Origin: an uncultured Sphingomonas sp.
GTDB lineage: Bacteria; Pseudomonadota; Alphaproteobacteria; Sphingomonadales; Sphingomonadaceae
Assembly (NCBI RefSeq): GCF_937871615.1
Contig: NZ_CALMPA010000013.1
Coordinates: 53,407-117,406 of the forward strand
Direction: 5' to 3'
DNA length: 64,000 nt
Shown piece after piece: positions 56,500 to 64,000 of the stretch (its first letter is position 1; every line of letters starts with the position of its first letter). The notes beneath the pieces are model-generated. The model saw nothing but the letters and a program-made list of their open reading frames with translations, was not told the DNA's origin and searched no databases. A program made the translations under genes and the position numbers.

Positions 56500-56976
56500 A
56501 TGGCGCACGTCGGTATCATCATGGGCTCCACCTCCGATTGGGAGACGATGCGACACGCAGCCGACGTGCTGGACGCGCTGGGCGTCGCGCACGAAACGCG
56601 CGTGGTTTCCGCGCATCGCACGCCGCAGCGGCTGTATGATTATGCGAGCGGCGCGGCGGATCGCGGCATCCGCGTCATCATCGCGGGCGCGGGGGGCGCT
56701 GCGCATCTTCCCGGCATGGCCGCGTCGATGACGCATCTGCCGGTGCTGGGCGTGCCGGTGGAATCCAAGGCGCTGAAGGGCATGGATAGCCTGCTTTCGA
56801 TCGTGCAGATGCCGGGCGGGATTCCGGTCGGCACGCTGGCGATCGGCAAGCCCGGCGCGACCAACGCGGGGCTGATGGCCGCCGCGATCCTCGCGCTGGG
56901 CGATTCCGCGCTGGAGGCGCGGCTCAAGGCGTGGCGCGCGGCGCAGACCGATGGCGTGGCGGATACGCCGCAATGA
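56500..56976 (+). CDS. purE: 5-(carboxyamino)imidazole ribonucleotide mutase
   Basis: 158 residues, typical class I Pur[14 protein letters not shown], the active-site SAHRTP (about 42-47) and [16 protein letters not shown] are all present. It converts N5-CAIR to CAIR in purine synthesis. ATG 56500 (weak ribosome site). The stop overlaps the purK start (ATGA). Confidence 0.97.
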   Translation: MAHVGIIMGSTSDWETMRHAADVLDALGVAHETRVVSAHRTPQRLYDYASGAADRGIRVIIAGAGGAAHLPGMAASMTHLPVLGVPVESKALKGMDSLLSIVQMPGGIPVGTLAIGKPGATNAGLMAAAILALGDSALEARLKAWRAAQTDGVADTPQ

Positions 56977-58046
56977 CGATCCTTCCCCCCGGTTCGACGA
57001 TCGGCATCCTTGGCGGCGGGCAGCTTGGCCGGATGCTGGCGTCGGCGGCGGCGGAGCTTGGCTATCGCGTCGATGTGCTGGCGCCCGATCGGGAGAGTGT
57101 CGCCGCGCAGACCGCCTCGTCGCTGATCCGCGCCGATTATCATAACCGCATCGTGCTCGCCGATTTCGCCGAGCAATGCGATGTCGTGACCTACGAATTC
57201 GAGAATATCGCGGTCGAGCCGGTGGCGTGGCTGGCGGGCAAGGTGCCGGTGCACCCCTCGCCCGCGTCGCTGCGCGTGGCGCAGGACCGGATCGCGGAAA
57301 AGAGCTTCGTCGAAAAGCTTGGCGGGCGCCCGGCGAAATGGGCGGCGGTGAACAGCCGCGCGGAGCTGGACACGGCGATCGCCCGCGTCGGCACGCCCGC
57401 CGTGCTCAAGACGACGCGGATGGGCTATGACGGCAAGGGGCAGGCGCGGCTCCATACGCCCGCCGATGCCGATGCGGCGTGGGAGGCGATCGGCGGCCCG
57501 GCGGTGCTGGAGGCGTTCGTCAGTTTCAGCCACGAATTCTCGATCGTGCTGGTGCGCGGGCACGATGGCGCGATGGTGAGCTATCCGCCGCCATGGAACG
57601 AGCATGAGAATGCGATCCTCGCCCGATCGACCTTGCCCGCCCCGGCGGAGATCGCCGCGCATTGGACCGAGGCGGCGGCGCTGACCGGGCGGATCGCCGA
57701 AACGCTCGGCCATGTCGGCGTGCTGACCTGCGAATTCTTCGCCACGGCTGACGGCCCGGTGTTCAACGAAATGGCGCCGCGCGTCCACAATTCCGGCCAT
57801 TGGACGATCGAGGGCGCGGCCACCTCGCAATTCGAGAACCATATCCGCGCGATCTGCGGCCTGCCACTCGGTGATACCGCGCTCACCGCCCCGCATATCG
57901 AGATGGAGAATCTGATCGGCGATGCGTGGGAACGCTGGCCTGAATTGCTCGCCGAGCCGGGCGCGCACCTTCACCTCTACGGCAAGCGCGAGGCGCGCGC
58001 CGGGCGCAAGATGGGGCATGTCACGCGGGTGAAGCGCCAGGCGTAG
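56973..58046 (+). CDS. purK: 5-(carboxyamino)imidazole ribonucleotide synthase
   Basis: 357 residues, ATP-grasp enzyme. [16 protein letters not shown] begins the N-terminal domain, [11 protein letters not shown] and [13 protein letters not shown] (ATP site) follow, and [17 protein letters not shown] closes the active site. It makes N5-CAIR from AIR, bicarbonate and ATP, feeding PurE. ATG 56973 overlaps the purE stop. A hairpin element follows its stop at 58096-58174. Confidence 0.97.
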   Translation: MTILPPGSTIGILGGGQLGRMLASAAAELGYRVDVLAPDRESVAAQTASSLIRADYHNRIVLADFAEQCDVVTYEFENIAVEPVAWLAGKVPVHPSPASLRVAQDRIAEKSFVEKLGGRPAKWAAVNSRAELDTAIARVGTPAVLKTTRMGYDGKGQARLHTPADADAAWEAIGGPAVLEAFVSFSHEFSIVLVRGHDGAMVSYPPPWNEHENAILARSTLPAPAEIAAHWTEAAALTGRIAETLGHVGVLTCEFFATADGPVFNEMAPRVHNSGHWTIEGAATSQFENHIRAICGLPLGDTALTAPHIEMENLIGDAWERWPELLAEPGAHLHLYGKREARAGRKMGHVTRVKRQA

Positions 58047-58095
58047 CGCCGCGCTGCGCCTAGGGCCGATCGGCATTCAGGTCAGGTCGAGCCGA

Positions 58096-58174
58096 AAATG
58101 GTGGTTTCTCGTGATCCGCAAGCGCAGCGTACTAAAGGTACGTGAGCACCGAAAAGCGCGGGAAACCGCCATTT
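58096..58174. repeat. 79-bp imperfect hairpin element after purK
   Basis: AAATGGTGGTTTC (58096-58108) is inverted at GAAACCGCCATTT (58162-58174), 12 of 13 matched; inside, CGTAC (58128-58132) pairs with GTACG (58138-58142). Between convergent purK and P450 genes it could terminate both. The phrase GTGCTCACGTACC...GTACGCTGCGCTTGCGG (minus sense) looks like a dispersed alphaproteobacterial repeat. Confidence 0.6.
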
Positions 58175-58207
58175 GCAGGCCGGCATGGGTTGAATGTCGC
58201 GTCGGCC

Positions 58208-59398
58208 CTATAGCACGCGCACCGGCATTTCGTGATAGCCCTTGAACATCAGGCCGTCGCGCGGGGTCGGCTCACGGGTCAATTCGACCCTGGCGGTCCG
58301 ACGCATCAGCGTTTCAAAGGCGATGTGCCCCTCCAGCCGCGCCACGGCCTGCCCCAGGCACAGATGGAAGCCGGCGCCGAAGGCAAGATGCTGCCGCGCG
58401 TTTTCCCGCGTGATATCGAGGCGATCGGGCTCGGCGAACACGGATGGATCGCGATTGGCGGCAGCCAGCGACAGGATGAGAAAAGCGCCCTTGGGAATCG
58501 CCGTCGCGCCGAATGTCACGTCGCATGACGCCTCCCGGAACAGCACATATACCGATGGATCGTAGCGCAGGAATTCCTCGACGGCGTTGACGGTCAGCTC
58601 CGGTCGTTCGCGCAGCAGCCGCAACTGGTCAGGATTGCGGATCAGCGCGAGCATTCCGTTGCCGAGCAGATGCGTGGTGGTTTCGTGGCCGGCAACGAGC
58701 AGGGTGATGGCCCCCCAGATCACCTCCTCCGCGCGGATCTTCTCCTCGTCGGCGGCCTCGATCAGCGTGGAGATCAGATCTTCGCCGGGATTCCTGCGCC
58801 GTTCCTCCGCGATTCCGGTCAGATAGTCATAGAGGTTCGCGGTCGCCGTCTCCGCTCTCGCGGCGTCGCCGGGGTCGGCTGAAAGTTCGAGGCCAGCGAG
58901 CAGCGCGGCGGACCAGTTCGTGAACAGATGCTGGTCTTCCAGCGGGATACCCAGCATCTGGCAAATGATCGCCACCGGCAGCGGCAGGGCGAAATCGCGG
59001 ATGAAATCGCATTCGCCTTTTTCGATCAGCCCGTCGATCAGCATGTCGCAGCTTTTCTGTATGTCGGGCGCGAGCTGCTCGATCCGCCGGGGCGCGAAGG
59101 CCCGCGCCATCGCCCGCCGGAACCGCGTGTTGTCGGGCGGGTTGAGGCCGATCATGTTGTTGCGCGCAAACGCTTCGGACATGCTGCCCGGTTTGCGGCG
59201 CGCGATGGAAGTCTCGACCGGGCGGCGGAAGGCGGCCAAATCGGTCAGCCCCCGTTTCACGTCGTGATAGCCGCAGATGAGATAGCGGCCGTCTTCCAGC
59301 GCGGTGACGGGCTGGGTTCGCAGGAGCTGCTGATAGATCGCGACGCTGTTCTGACGAAACTCGGGCGACATCGGGTCGATCCGGACGGGTGGGTTCAT
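58208..59398 (-). CDS. cytochrome P450
   Basis: 396 residues, soluble bacterial P450. I-helix AGHETTTH (about 239-246), K-helix EEFLR, and the heme-binding loop FGAGFHLCLGQ with the axial Cys347. ATG 59398 has AGGAGAGG upstream. No ferredoxin or reductase gene is next to it, so electron partners must be elsewhere. Substrate unknown; the similarity is to CYP families that hydroxylate terpenes or fatty acids, without a firm subfamily. Convergent with purK. Confidence 0.95.
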   Translation of the reverse strand: MNPPVRIDPMSPEFRQNSVAIYQQLLRTQPVTALEDGRYLICGYHDVKRGLTDLAAFRRPVETSIARRKPGSMSEAFARNNMIGLNPPDNTRFRRAMARAFAPRRIEQLAPDIQKSCDMLIDGLIEKGECDFIRDFALPLPVAIICQMLGIPLEDQHLFTNWSAALLAGLELSADPGDAARAETATANLYDYLTGIAEERRRNPGEDLISTLIEAADEEKIRAEEVIWGAITLLVAGHETTTHLLGNGMLALIRNPDQLRLLRERPELTVNAVEEFLRYDPSVYVLFREASCDVTFGATAIPKGAFLILSLAAANRDPSVFAEPDRLDITRENARQHLAFGAGFHLCLGQAVARLEGHIAFETLMRRTARVELTREPTPRDGLMFKGYHEMPVRVL

Positions 59399-59498
59399 CA
59401 GCCCTCTCCTGTGATTTTTATTAGCTAACGAATGATATTGTCGCTCGATCGGGCAGTCAAACATTCGTGTCAGCGCAAGTTGCTGCGTTCCGCCCATG

Positions 59499-59534
59499 AA
59501 AACGGCCGCGCCGGAGCATCCCCCGGCGCGGCCG
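59499..59534 (-). terminator. Rho-independent terminator after the 98-residue protein gene
   Basis: A perfect 12-bp stem CGGCCGCGCCGG (59503-59514) / CCGGCGCGGCCG (59523-59534) with an 8-base loop, followed on the minus strand by TTTTC. It ends the M16 peptidase operon. Confidence 0.85.
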
Positions 59535-59559
59535 CGTTCGGATCACAATGATCGGCGCG

Positions 59560-59856
59560 TCAGGCCGCGCGCGTGCCGTTCATCGGGAACGAGCCGAATG
59601 CGCCGGCGGTGACGGTGCCGGTCAGCGTGTCGCCGTCGATCGTCGCCTTCATGTCGAGCGTCATCGGCATCGGCACGGTCATCTGCTGCTTCCAGGTGAT
59701 CGTGTTGCCGTCGACCTCGCCCGTCACGTCGGACGAGCCCATTGCCCCGCCCGCGGTGCCGGTGAAGGTCGCGCCGTCGCTCTTTACGGTAAGGGTCGTC
59801 TTCTGGTCGCCCAGCGGCGATTTCACGGTGACGTCGTAGGTGCCATCAACGGCCAT
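59560..59856 (-). CDS. small beta-rich protein of unknown function
   Basis: 98 residues from ATG 59856. Alternating Thr/Val-rich strands (GTYDVTVKSPLGDQKTTLTVK, FTGTAGGAMGSSDVTGEVDGNTITWK, LDMKATIDGDTLTGTVTAG) suggest a small all-beta fold. No signal peptide. Proteins like this occur singly in alphaproteobacteria without known function. It overlaps the M16 peptidase 3' end by 11 bases and is followed by a strong terminator, so it is the last gene of that operon. Confidence 0.75.
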   Translation of the reverse strand: MAVDGTYDVTVKSPLGDQKTTLTVKSDGATFTGTAGGAMGSSDVTGEVDGNTITWKQQMTVPMPMTLDMKATIDGDTLTGTVTAGAFGSFPMNGTRAA

Positions 59857-62689
59857 TGGCGCTCTCCTCGTTGTTCGCGTCCGCGATGGACGCAGCGGTG
59901 ATGACGTCAACCGGCAGGCCGAGCGAGTCAAGCTGCGGGCGCACCGTCTTGGCATCGCCGACCACCACCCAGACGAAGCGCGCGGGGTCGATTATCCGCT
60001 TTGCCGTAGCGTCCAGCTCGTCGCGGGTGAGCGCGCGATATTTCTGCGTGATCGTCGCATAATAATCGTCGGGCCGGTGAAACAGGTCGTTCGCCTGCAT
60101 CGCGCCGAGCACCGCGCTGGACGTTTCGAAATTCCCCGCGAGCGAGCGAGTCGCGTCCGCGATCGCGCGATCGAACTCGGTTTGCGTCATCGGCCTGGTG
60201 GTGACGAAGGCTTTCATGTCGTCGCGAAGTGCTGCGATCGACGCGCCGGTTTTGTCGGCCTGCACCGGCGCGCGGACGACATAGGGCGCGGCAAAGGCGT
60301 TGCGGATGAAATTGCCCGACACGCCATAGGACCAGTGCTTGCTCTCGCGCAGGTCCATGTTGAGCCGCCCCAGGAAATCGCCGCCCAGCGCATCGTTGGC
60401 GGTGATCGCGGGCAGCAGATCGTCGGTGCCCCTGAGCGATGTGCGCAGGCCCCCGGAAATCAAGGATTGCGGTGAATCCGGCCGGTCGATCAGGATGATG
60501 CGGGGGGCCGGCAGGCTGCGATCCTCGCGGAACAGCTTTTCGCCGCCAGTGCCCGCCATCCGCCAGTCGCCGAACGTATGGTCGAGCACCGCCTTCACCT
60601 CGGCCAGCGGGCGATCGCTGACGATGAAGATCTTCGCCTTGTCGGGCCGCAGCCAGGCGCTGCGGAAATTGAGGAGATCGGCGCGGTTCAGCCCTTCCAC
60701 CGCCTTGGCGTCGCCGCTGCCGCGCGTTTTCGCATAAGGGTTGCCCGCGCCGTAAAGAATCGGGGGCAGCACGCGGCTGGTGAGCCCGGCGGGATCGGTA
60801 AGTTCCTGCGCGATGCCTGCGAGAAGCTGGTTCTTGACGCGGGGCAGCTCGCTTTCGGGGAAGGCGGGCGCGCGCGCGATGTCCGCCCACAAGGCGGCGG
60901 CGGGGGCGAGATTGGCGCTGGGCGCGCGGAAGCTCAACGTCGTGCGATCGGCGGACGAGCCGGTGTAGATATCCAGCCCCAGCCTCTCCTTGGCTTCCGC
61001 CAGCCCGATCGAATCGAACTTGTCGGTGCCCTCGTCGATCATTGCCAGCGTCAGCGCCTGCGTGCCGAGCCTGTCCGCCACATCGGCGGCGGCGCCGGCA
61101 TCGAAGCTCAGCACGCCGCGCGTGATCGGCACGGTGGTGCGGTTGGCGTAGATCAGCTCGATGCCGTTGGCGAGCCGGGCGCGCTCGACGCCGGGGAAGG
61201 CGAGATCGGCGACCGGGCCGACTGCCGGGATCGGGCCGCGCGTGCCCTTGGGCAATGGCGCGGGCGGCGTTTTGGCGGGCGTGGCGGGCCTGGTTTCCGC
61301 CTCGGCATAATGTTCGCGCTCGCCGGGCATCACGGTGAGCGTATAGGCGGGGCGTTCGAGCCATTTGCGCACCGCGGCGCGCACCGTTTCGGGGGTTTGC
61401 GCGGCGAGCGCGGCGAGCTGTTTCTTGTAGAAGCCGGGATCGTTCGAATAGAGTTCGCCCTCCGCCAGCGCGACCGCCTTTCCATCGAACCCGCCCACCG
61501 CTTCCAGCCCGCTGATGCGATGCGAAATGCTGGTGGTCAGCACGCGCTGCACCTCGTCGGCGGTGGGGCCGTTCTTCGCCAGATCGTCGACGATCTCGCC
61601 CAGCCGCCGCGCCACGATCGCTGGATCGACGCCGGGGCGCACGATCGCGTTGACGGTGAACATGCCGGCCTGCGCGAAGGCTTCCGAATCCGCGCCGACA
61701 TCGACCGCCAGTTTCTCCTGCTTCACCAGCACGTTCTGGAGCCGCGAACTGGCAAGCCCGCCCAGCACCGCCGCCGCGACATCGAGCGGCACCGAATCCG
61801 GATCGTTGAGGCCGGGCACCGCCCATGCCTTGATAACCAGCGGCGCGGCGACGCGATCGCGGATCACCTCGGATCGCGCGGCGGGCAGCGTGGGGATATC
61901 CACCGTTGGCGGCAGGTTTTTGGGGCCGGCGGGAATCGCGCCGAAATATTTCTCGACGAGCGCCTTGGCGGTGGCGAGGTCGATATCGCCCGCGAGCACC
62001 AGCACCGCGTTATTGGGGCCGTAATGATCGTGGAACCAGCCTTTCACATCGGCAAGGCTCGCCGCGTCGAGATCGGCCATCGAGCCGATCGTGGTGTGGC
62101 CATAAGGGTTGTCGGGCGGGAACAGCCCCTCGGTCAGCTTGTAGCGCACCAGGCCATAGGGGCGGTTGTCGCCCTGCCGCTTCTCGTTCTGGACGACGCC
62201 GCGCTGCGTATCGAGCGCGGTTTGCGTGATCGCGCCGGTCAGCCAGCCCATCCGGTCGCTTTCGAGGAACAAGGCGCGATCGAGCGCGGCGCGCGGCACC
62301 GTTTCGAAATAATTGGTGCGATCGAAATAGGTCGTGCCGTTCAGATCGGTCGCGCCGGCCTGTTTCAGCGGCTCGAAGAAATCGCCCGGCGCATTCTCGC
62401 TGCCGTTGAACATCAGATGCTCGAACAGATGCGCGAAGCCCGATTTGCCCTTCGGCTCGTTCTTCGATCCGACATCATACCACACGCTCACCGCGACGAC
62501 CGGCGCCTTGCGATCGGTGTGGACCACCACGCGCAGCCCGTTTTTCAGCGTGAATTGCTGATAGGGGATGTTGATCGCCTGGACGAGTTCGGAAACCGGG
62601 GCCGCCTTGCCGGCGTCGGCCTGGGCGAATGCAGCGGGAGAGGCGAGCGCCAGCGCCATGGCGGCGCCCGTGAGAGGCATGAAACGCAA
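59846..62689 (-). CDS. M16 family zinc metallopeptidase (two-domain, secreted)
   Basis: About 947 residues. The TTG at 62689 is chosen because AGGAG (62697-62701, minus strand) is seven bases from it and sixteen from the ATG at 62680. A signal peptide follows (GAAMALALASPAAFAQ). The inverted zinc motif HxxEH is at about 87-91 (HLFEHLMFNGSE), with QNEKRQGDNRPYG downstream. A second, inactive M16 half follows from about 480 (PRGVLSFDAGAAADVADRLG, lacking HxxEH). The substrate is probably peptides in the periplasm. Divergent from marR by 109 bp. Confidence 0.92.
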   Translation of the reverse strand: MRFMPLTGAAMALALASPAAFAQADAGKAAPVSELVQAINIPYQQFTLKNGLRVVVHTDRKAPVVAVSVWYDVGSKNEPKGKSGFAHLFEHLMFNGSENAPGDFFEPLKQAGATDLNGTTYFDRTNYFETVPRAALDRALFLESDRMGWLTGAITQTALDTQRGVVQNEKRQGDNRPYGLVRYKLTEGLFPPDNPYGHTTIGSMADLDAASLADVKGWFHDHYGPNNAVLVLAGDIDLATAKALVEKYFGAIPAGPKNLPPTVDIPTLPAARSEVIRDRVAAPLVIKAWAVPGLNDPDSVPLDVAAAVLGGLASSRLQNVLVKQEKLAVDVGADSEAFAQAGMFTVNAIVRPGVDPAIVARRLGEIVDDLAKNGPTADEVQRVLTTSISHRISGLEAVGGFDGKAVALAEGELYSNDPGFYKKQLAALAAQTPETVRAAVRKWLERPAYTLTVMPGEREHYAEAETRPATPAKTPPAPLPKGTRGPIPAVGPVADLAFPGVERARLANGIELIYANRTTVPITRGVLSFDAGAAADVADRLGTQALTLAMIDEGTDKFDSIGLAEAKERLGLDIYTGSSADRTTLSFRAPSANLAPAAALWADIARAPAFPESELPRVKNQLLAGIAQELTDPAGLTSRVLPPILYGAGNPYAKTRGSGDAKAVEGLNRADLLNFRSAWLRPDKAKIFIVSDRPLAEVKAVLDHTFGDWRMAGTGGEKLFREDRSLPAPRIILIDRPDSPQSLISGGLRTSLRGTDDLLPAITANDALGGDFLGRLNMDLRESKHWSYGVSGNFIRNAFAAPYVVRAPVQADKTGASIAALRDDMKAFVTTRPMTQTEFDRAIADATRSLAGNFETSSAVLGAMQANDLFHRPDDYYATITQKYRALTRDELDATAKRIIDPARFVWVVVGDAKTVRPQLDSLGLPVDVITAASIADANNEESANGR

Positions 62690-62774
62690 GAGGAAACTCC
62701 TGACGGACAGGATGGCGACGCTAGGCGCGTGATCGCGCGTCGTAAAGCGGCGGCGAAAGGCAATTGACTGCCAG

Positions 62775-62787
62775 GGCAATGATTGCC
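62775..62787. promoter_or_regulatory. 13-bp palindrome upstream of marR, likely operator
   Basis: GGCAATGATTGCC is a perfect palindrome about a central G, 11 bases before the marR start. A related TTGCC...GCAA spacing repeats next to it. MarR proteins usually repress their own operon by binding such sites. Confidence 0.55.
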
Positions 62788-62798
62788 AACGCAACTAA

Positions 62799-63263
62799 AT
62801 GCAGCCCTTCAATGAATCGAATTTCGTGCCCGATTCGTCGCCGGGCTATCTGGTGCGCCTGATAAACCAGATGAGCATCGCCGGGCTTGAACAGGCGCTG
62901 GCGGAGGACGGGCTTACCGCCACGCAATGGATGGCGATGGTTTCGCTGCATTTCCATTTCGCCGATACCTGCGCCGAGCTTGCCCGGCATCTGGCGCATG
63001 ACAAGGGCGCGATGACGCGGCTGATTGATTCGCTGGAGGCGCGCGGCTGGGTGGAGCGCACCCGCGCGGAGGACGATCGGCGCATCGTCCGCCTCGCGCT
63101 GACGCCGGACGGATATGATGTCGCGATGAGCGGGCGGCGCAAGGTGCTCGCCTGCTGGAACCACTGGCTGGCGGACTGGAGCGAGGCGGATGTCCTGGCG
63201 TTGCTGGCGATGCTGCGGCGGTTGATGACATCAATGGAGAAAGCTGGTCCATGCGAGGCGTGA
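62799..63263 (+). CDS. MarR family transcriptional regulator
   Basis: 154 residues. The winged helix is visible: TATQWMAMVSLHF, CAELARHLAHDKGAMTRLIDSLEARGWVERTRAEDDRRIVRLALTPDG (broken here by my reading, not by the gene). The R-x-DDRR wing is typical. It probably represses the efflux lipoprotein gene that starts before its stop codon, and itself, in response to toxic compounds. Upstream palindrome at 62775-62787. Confidence 0.92.
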   Translation: MQPFNESNFVPDSSPGYLVRLINQMSIAGLEQALAEDGLTATQWMAMVSLHFHFADTCAELARHLAHDKGAMTRLIDSLEARGWVERTRAEDDRRIVRLALTPDGYDVAMSGRRKVLACWNHWLADWSEADVLALLAMLRRLMTSMEKAGPCEA

Positions 63264-64000
63264 CGATGATGGCGCTGCTGGCGGGCGGCGCGCTGGCCGG
63301 CTGCACGCCGCCCGATGTGCGCCCGGCGGTGAACGCGAAGGCGCCCGCCGATCTCGGCCTTGCCGGGGCGAGCGCGCCCGCGGTCGATGCGCGCTGGTGG
63401 CGGGCGCTGGGCGATGCCCAGCTCGATCGCATCGTGGCCGATGCGCTTGCGGGCAATCCCACGCTCGATGCCGCCGCCGCGCGCGTGCGGCAGGCGCAGG
63501 CGGCGCTCGCCTCGCGCCGGGCGGAGGACGGGCCGAACGTGGCGTTCGACGCCAATGGCACGGCGCAGCGCCTGTCGGGCACCTATATCTATCCGCCGCC
63601 TTATGGCGGGACGGTGCGTTTCCTCGGCACCGCGCAGGCCGGGCTCGAATGGAATCTCGATCTGTTCGGGCGGCAGAAGGCGGCGATCGCGGGCGCGCGC
63701 GCCTCGGCGCAGGCGGCGGCGCTCGATGCGGCGGCGGCGCGGCTGATGCTGCAAGGCGCGATCGTCTCGACCTATCTGGAGGTGGTGCGCGCGGAGCGGC
63801 AGGCCGCGCTGGCCGGGCGCACGATCGCGGCGCGAACGCAATCGCTGAAGCTGATCGACGTGCGCATCCGCAGCCATCTCGCAAGCAGGCTCGATCGCGA
63901 GGCGGCGAACACCTTGCTCGCCCAGGCCGAACTCGCGCTTGCCCGCGCCCATGCCGCGCGCGCGCTGGCGGCGAACGCGCTCGCCGCGCTCGCCGGGCGC
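63251..64000 (+). CDS. NodT-type outer-membrane efflux lipoprotein (partial)
   Basis: The first 250 residues are present; the 3' end is cut by the window. A lipobox LAGC with Cys18 ends the signal peptide (MMALLAGGALAGC). Then comes the TolC-like fold: DARWWRALGDAQLDRIVADALAGNPTLDAAAARVRQAQ, and AGLEWNLDLFGRQKAAIAGARASAQ, as in NodT/CusC. ATG 63251 overlaps marR by 13 bases; GTG 63260 and ATG 63266 are other possible starts. It would form the outer-membrane tunnel for an efflux pump encoded further right. Confidence 0.92.
   Translation, partial: MRGVTMMALLAGGALAGCTPPDVRPAVNAKAPADLGLAGASAPAVDARWWRALGDAQLDRIVADALAGNPTLDAAAARVRQAQAALASRRAEDGPNVAFDANGTAQRLSGTYIYPPPYGGTVRFLGTAQAGLEWNLDLFGRQKAAIAGARASAQAAALDAAAARLMLQGAIVSTYLEVVRAERQAALAGRTIAARTQSLKLIDVRIRSHLASRLDREAANTLLAQAELALARAHAARALAANALAALAGR

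Noticed and set aside
59846-61826. Other long open frames antisense or shifted within the M16 peptidase region
   Set aside because: They are Arg/Ala-rich with no family motifs, as expected for shadow frames in GC-rich DNA.

Overview
The window looks like chromosomal DNA from a sphingomonad (Sphingomonadaceae, probably Sphingomonas or a close relative). The basis is high GC, frequent GTG/TTG starts, a fused CysNC, a MaeB-type malic enzyme, a PEPxxW-CTERM protein with an exosortase, and an exopolysaccharide locus resembling sphingan (gellan-type) clusters. No rRNA, tRNA, CRISPR array, integrase or transposase was seen. The assignment is by recognition of protein families, not by database search.

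Layout. 1-2174: envelope glycosylation genes (partial GT-C-like membrane protein on minus; GtrA and a methyltransferase on plus). 2187-10744 (minus): Baeyer-Villiger-type monooxygenase, a Cys/Met-metabolism PLP enzyme, a small secreted protein, then a tightly packed run Mur ligase - hydrolase - TPR protein - GloA - nitronate monooxygenase - GloB. 10946-22273: LD-carboxypeptidase, TRIC-type channel, mutS divergent from maeB, small envelope proteins, SleB-type hydrolase, GNAT, tgt and an EF-hand protein. 22576-26744: a LuxR-type regulator divergent from the sulfate-activation operon cysD-cysNC, with a perfect 18-bp palindrome between them.

26906-51556 is the main feature: an exopolysaccharide (EPS) and exosortase locus. 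It contains an initiating sugar-phosphate transferase (50168-51556), several glycosyltransferases, a flippase, a Wzy-like polymerase, an acyltransferase and a secreted beta-helix protein. It also has a seven-gene minus-strand operon epsD - epsL-like barrel - wza-like exporter - Wzz/GumC-like protein - BY-kinase-like ATPase - exosortase - epsI (43746 down to 37071). The exosortase appears to be of the XrtV type, and an XrtV-type small accessory protein (47212) is followed by a AAA-type ATPase. One PEP-CTERM protein (33392) is the likely sorting substrate. A 727-residue protein of unknown function lies at the left edge.

51818-64000 is housekeeping and accessory: metallophosphoesterase, NupC transporter, dienelactone hydrolase, gpmA, an exported Pcm-like protein, purE-purK, a cytochrome P450, a small protein plus an M16 peptidase, and a MarR regulator leading a NodT-type outer-membrane efflux lipoprotein that runs off the window.

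Most notable non-genic signals: a 78-bp inverted-repeat element lying in frame inside mutS; an inverted pair of REP-like palindromes between the Mur ligase and LD-carboxypeptidase genes; a 79-bp imperfect hairpin element after purK; and operator-like palindromes before cysD and marR.
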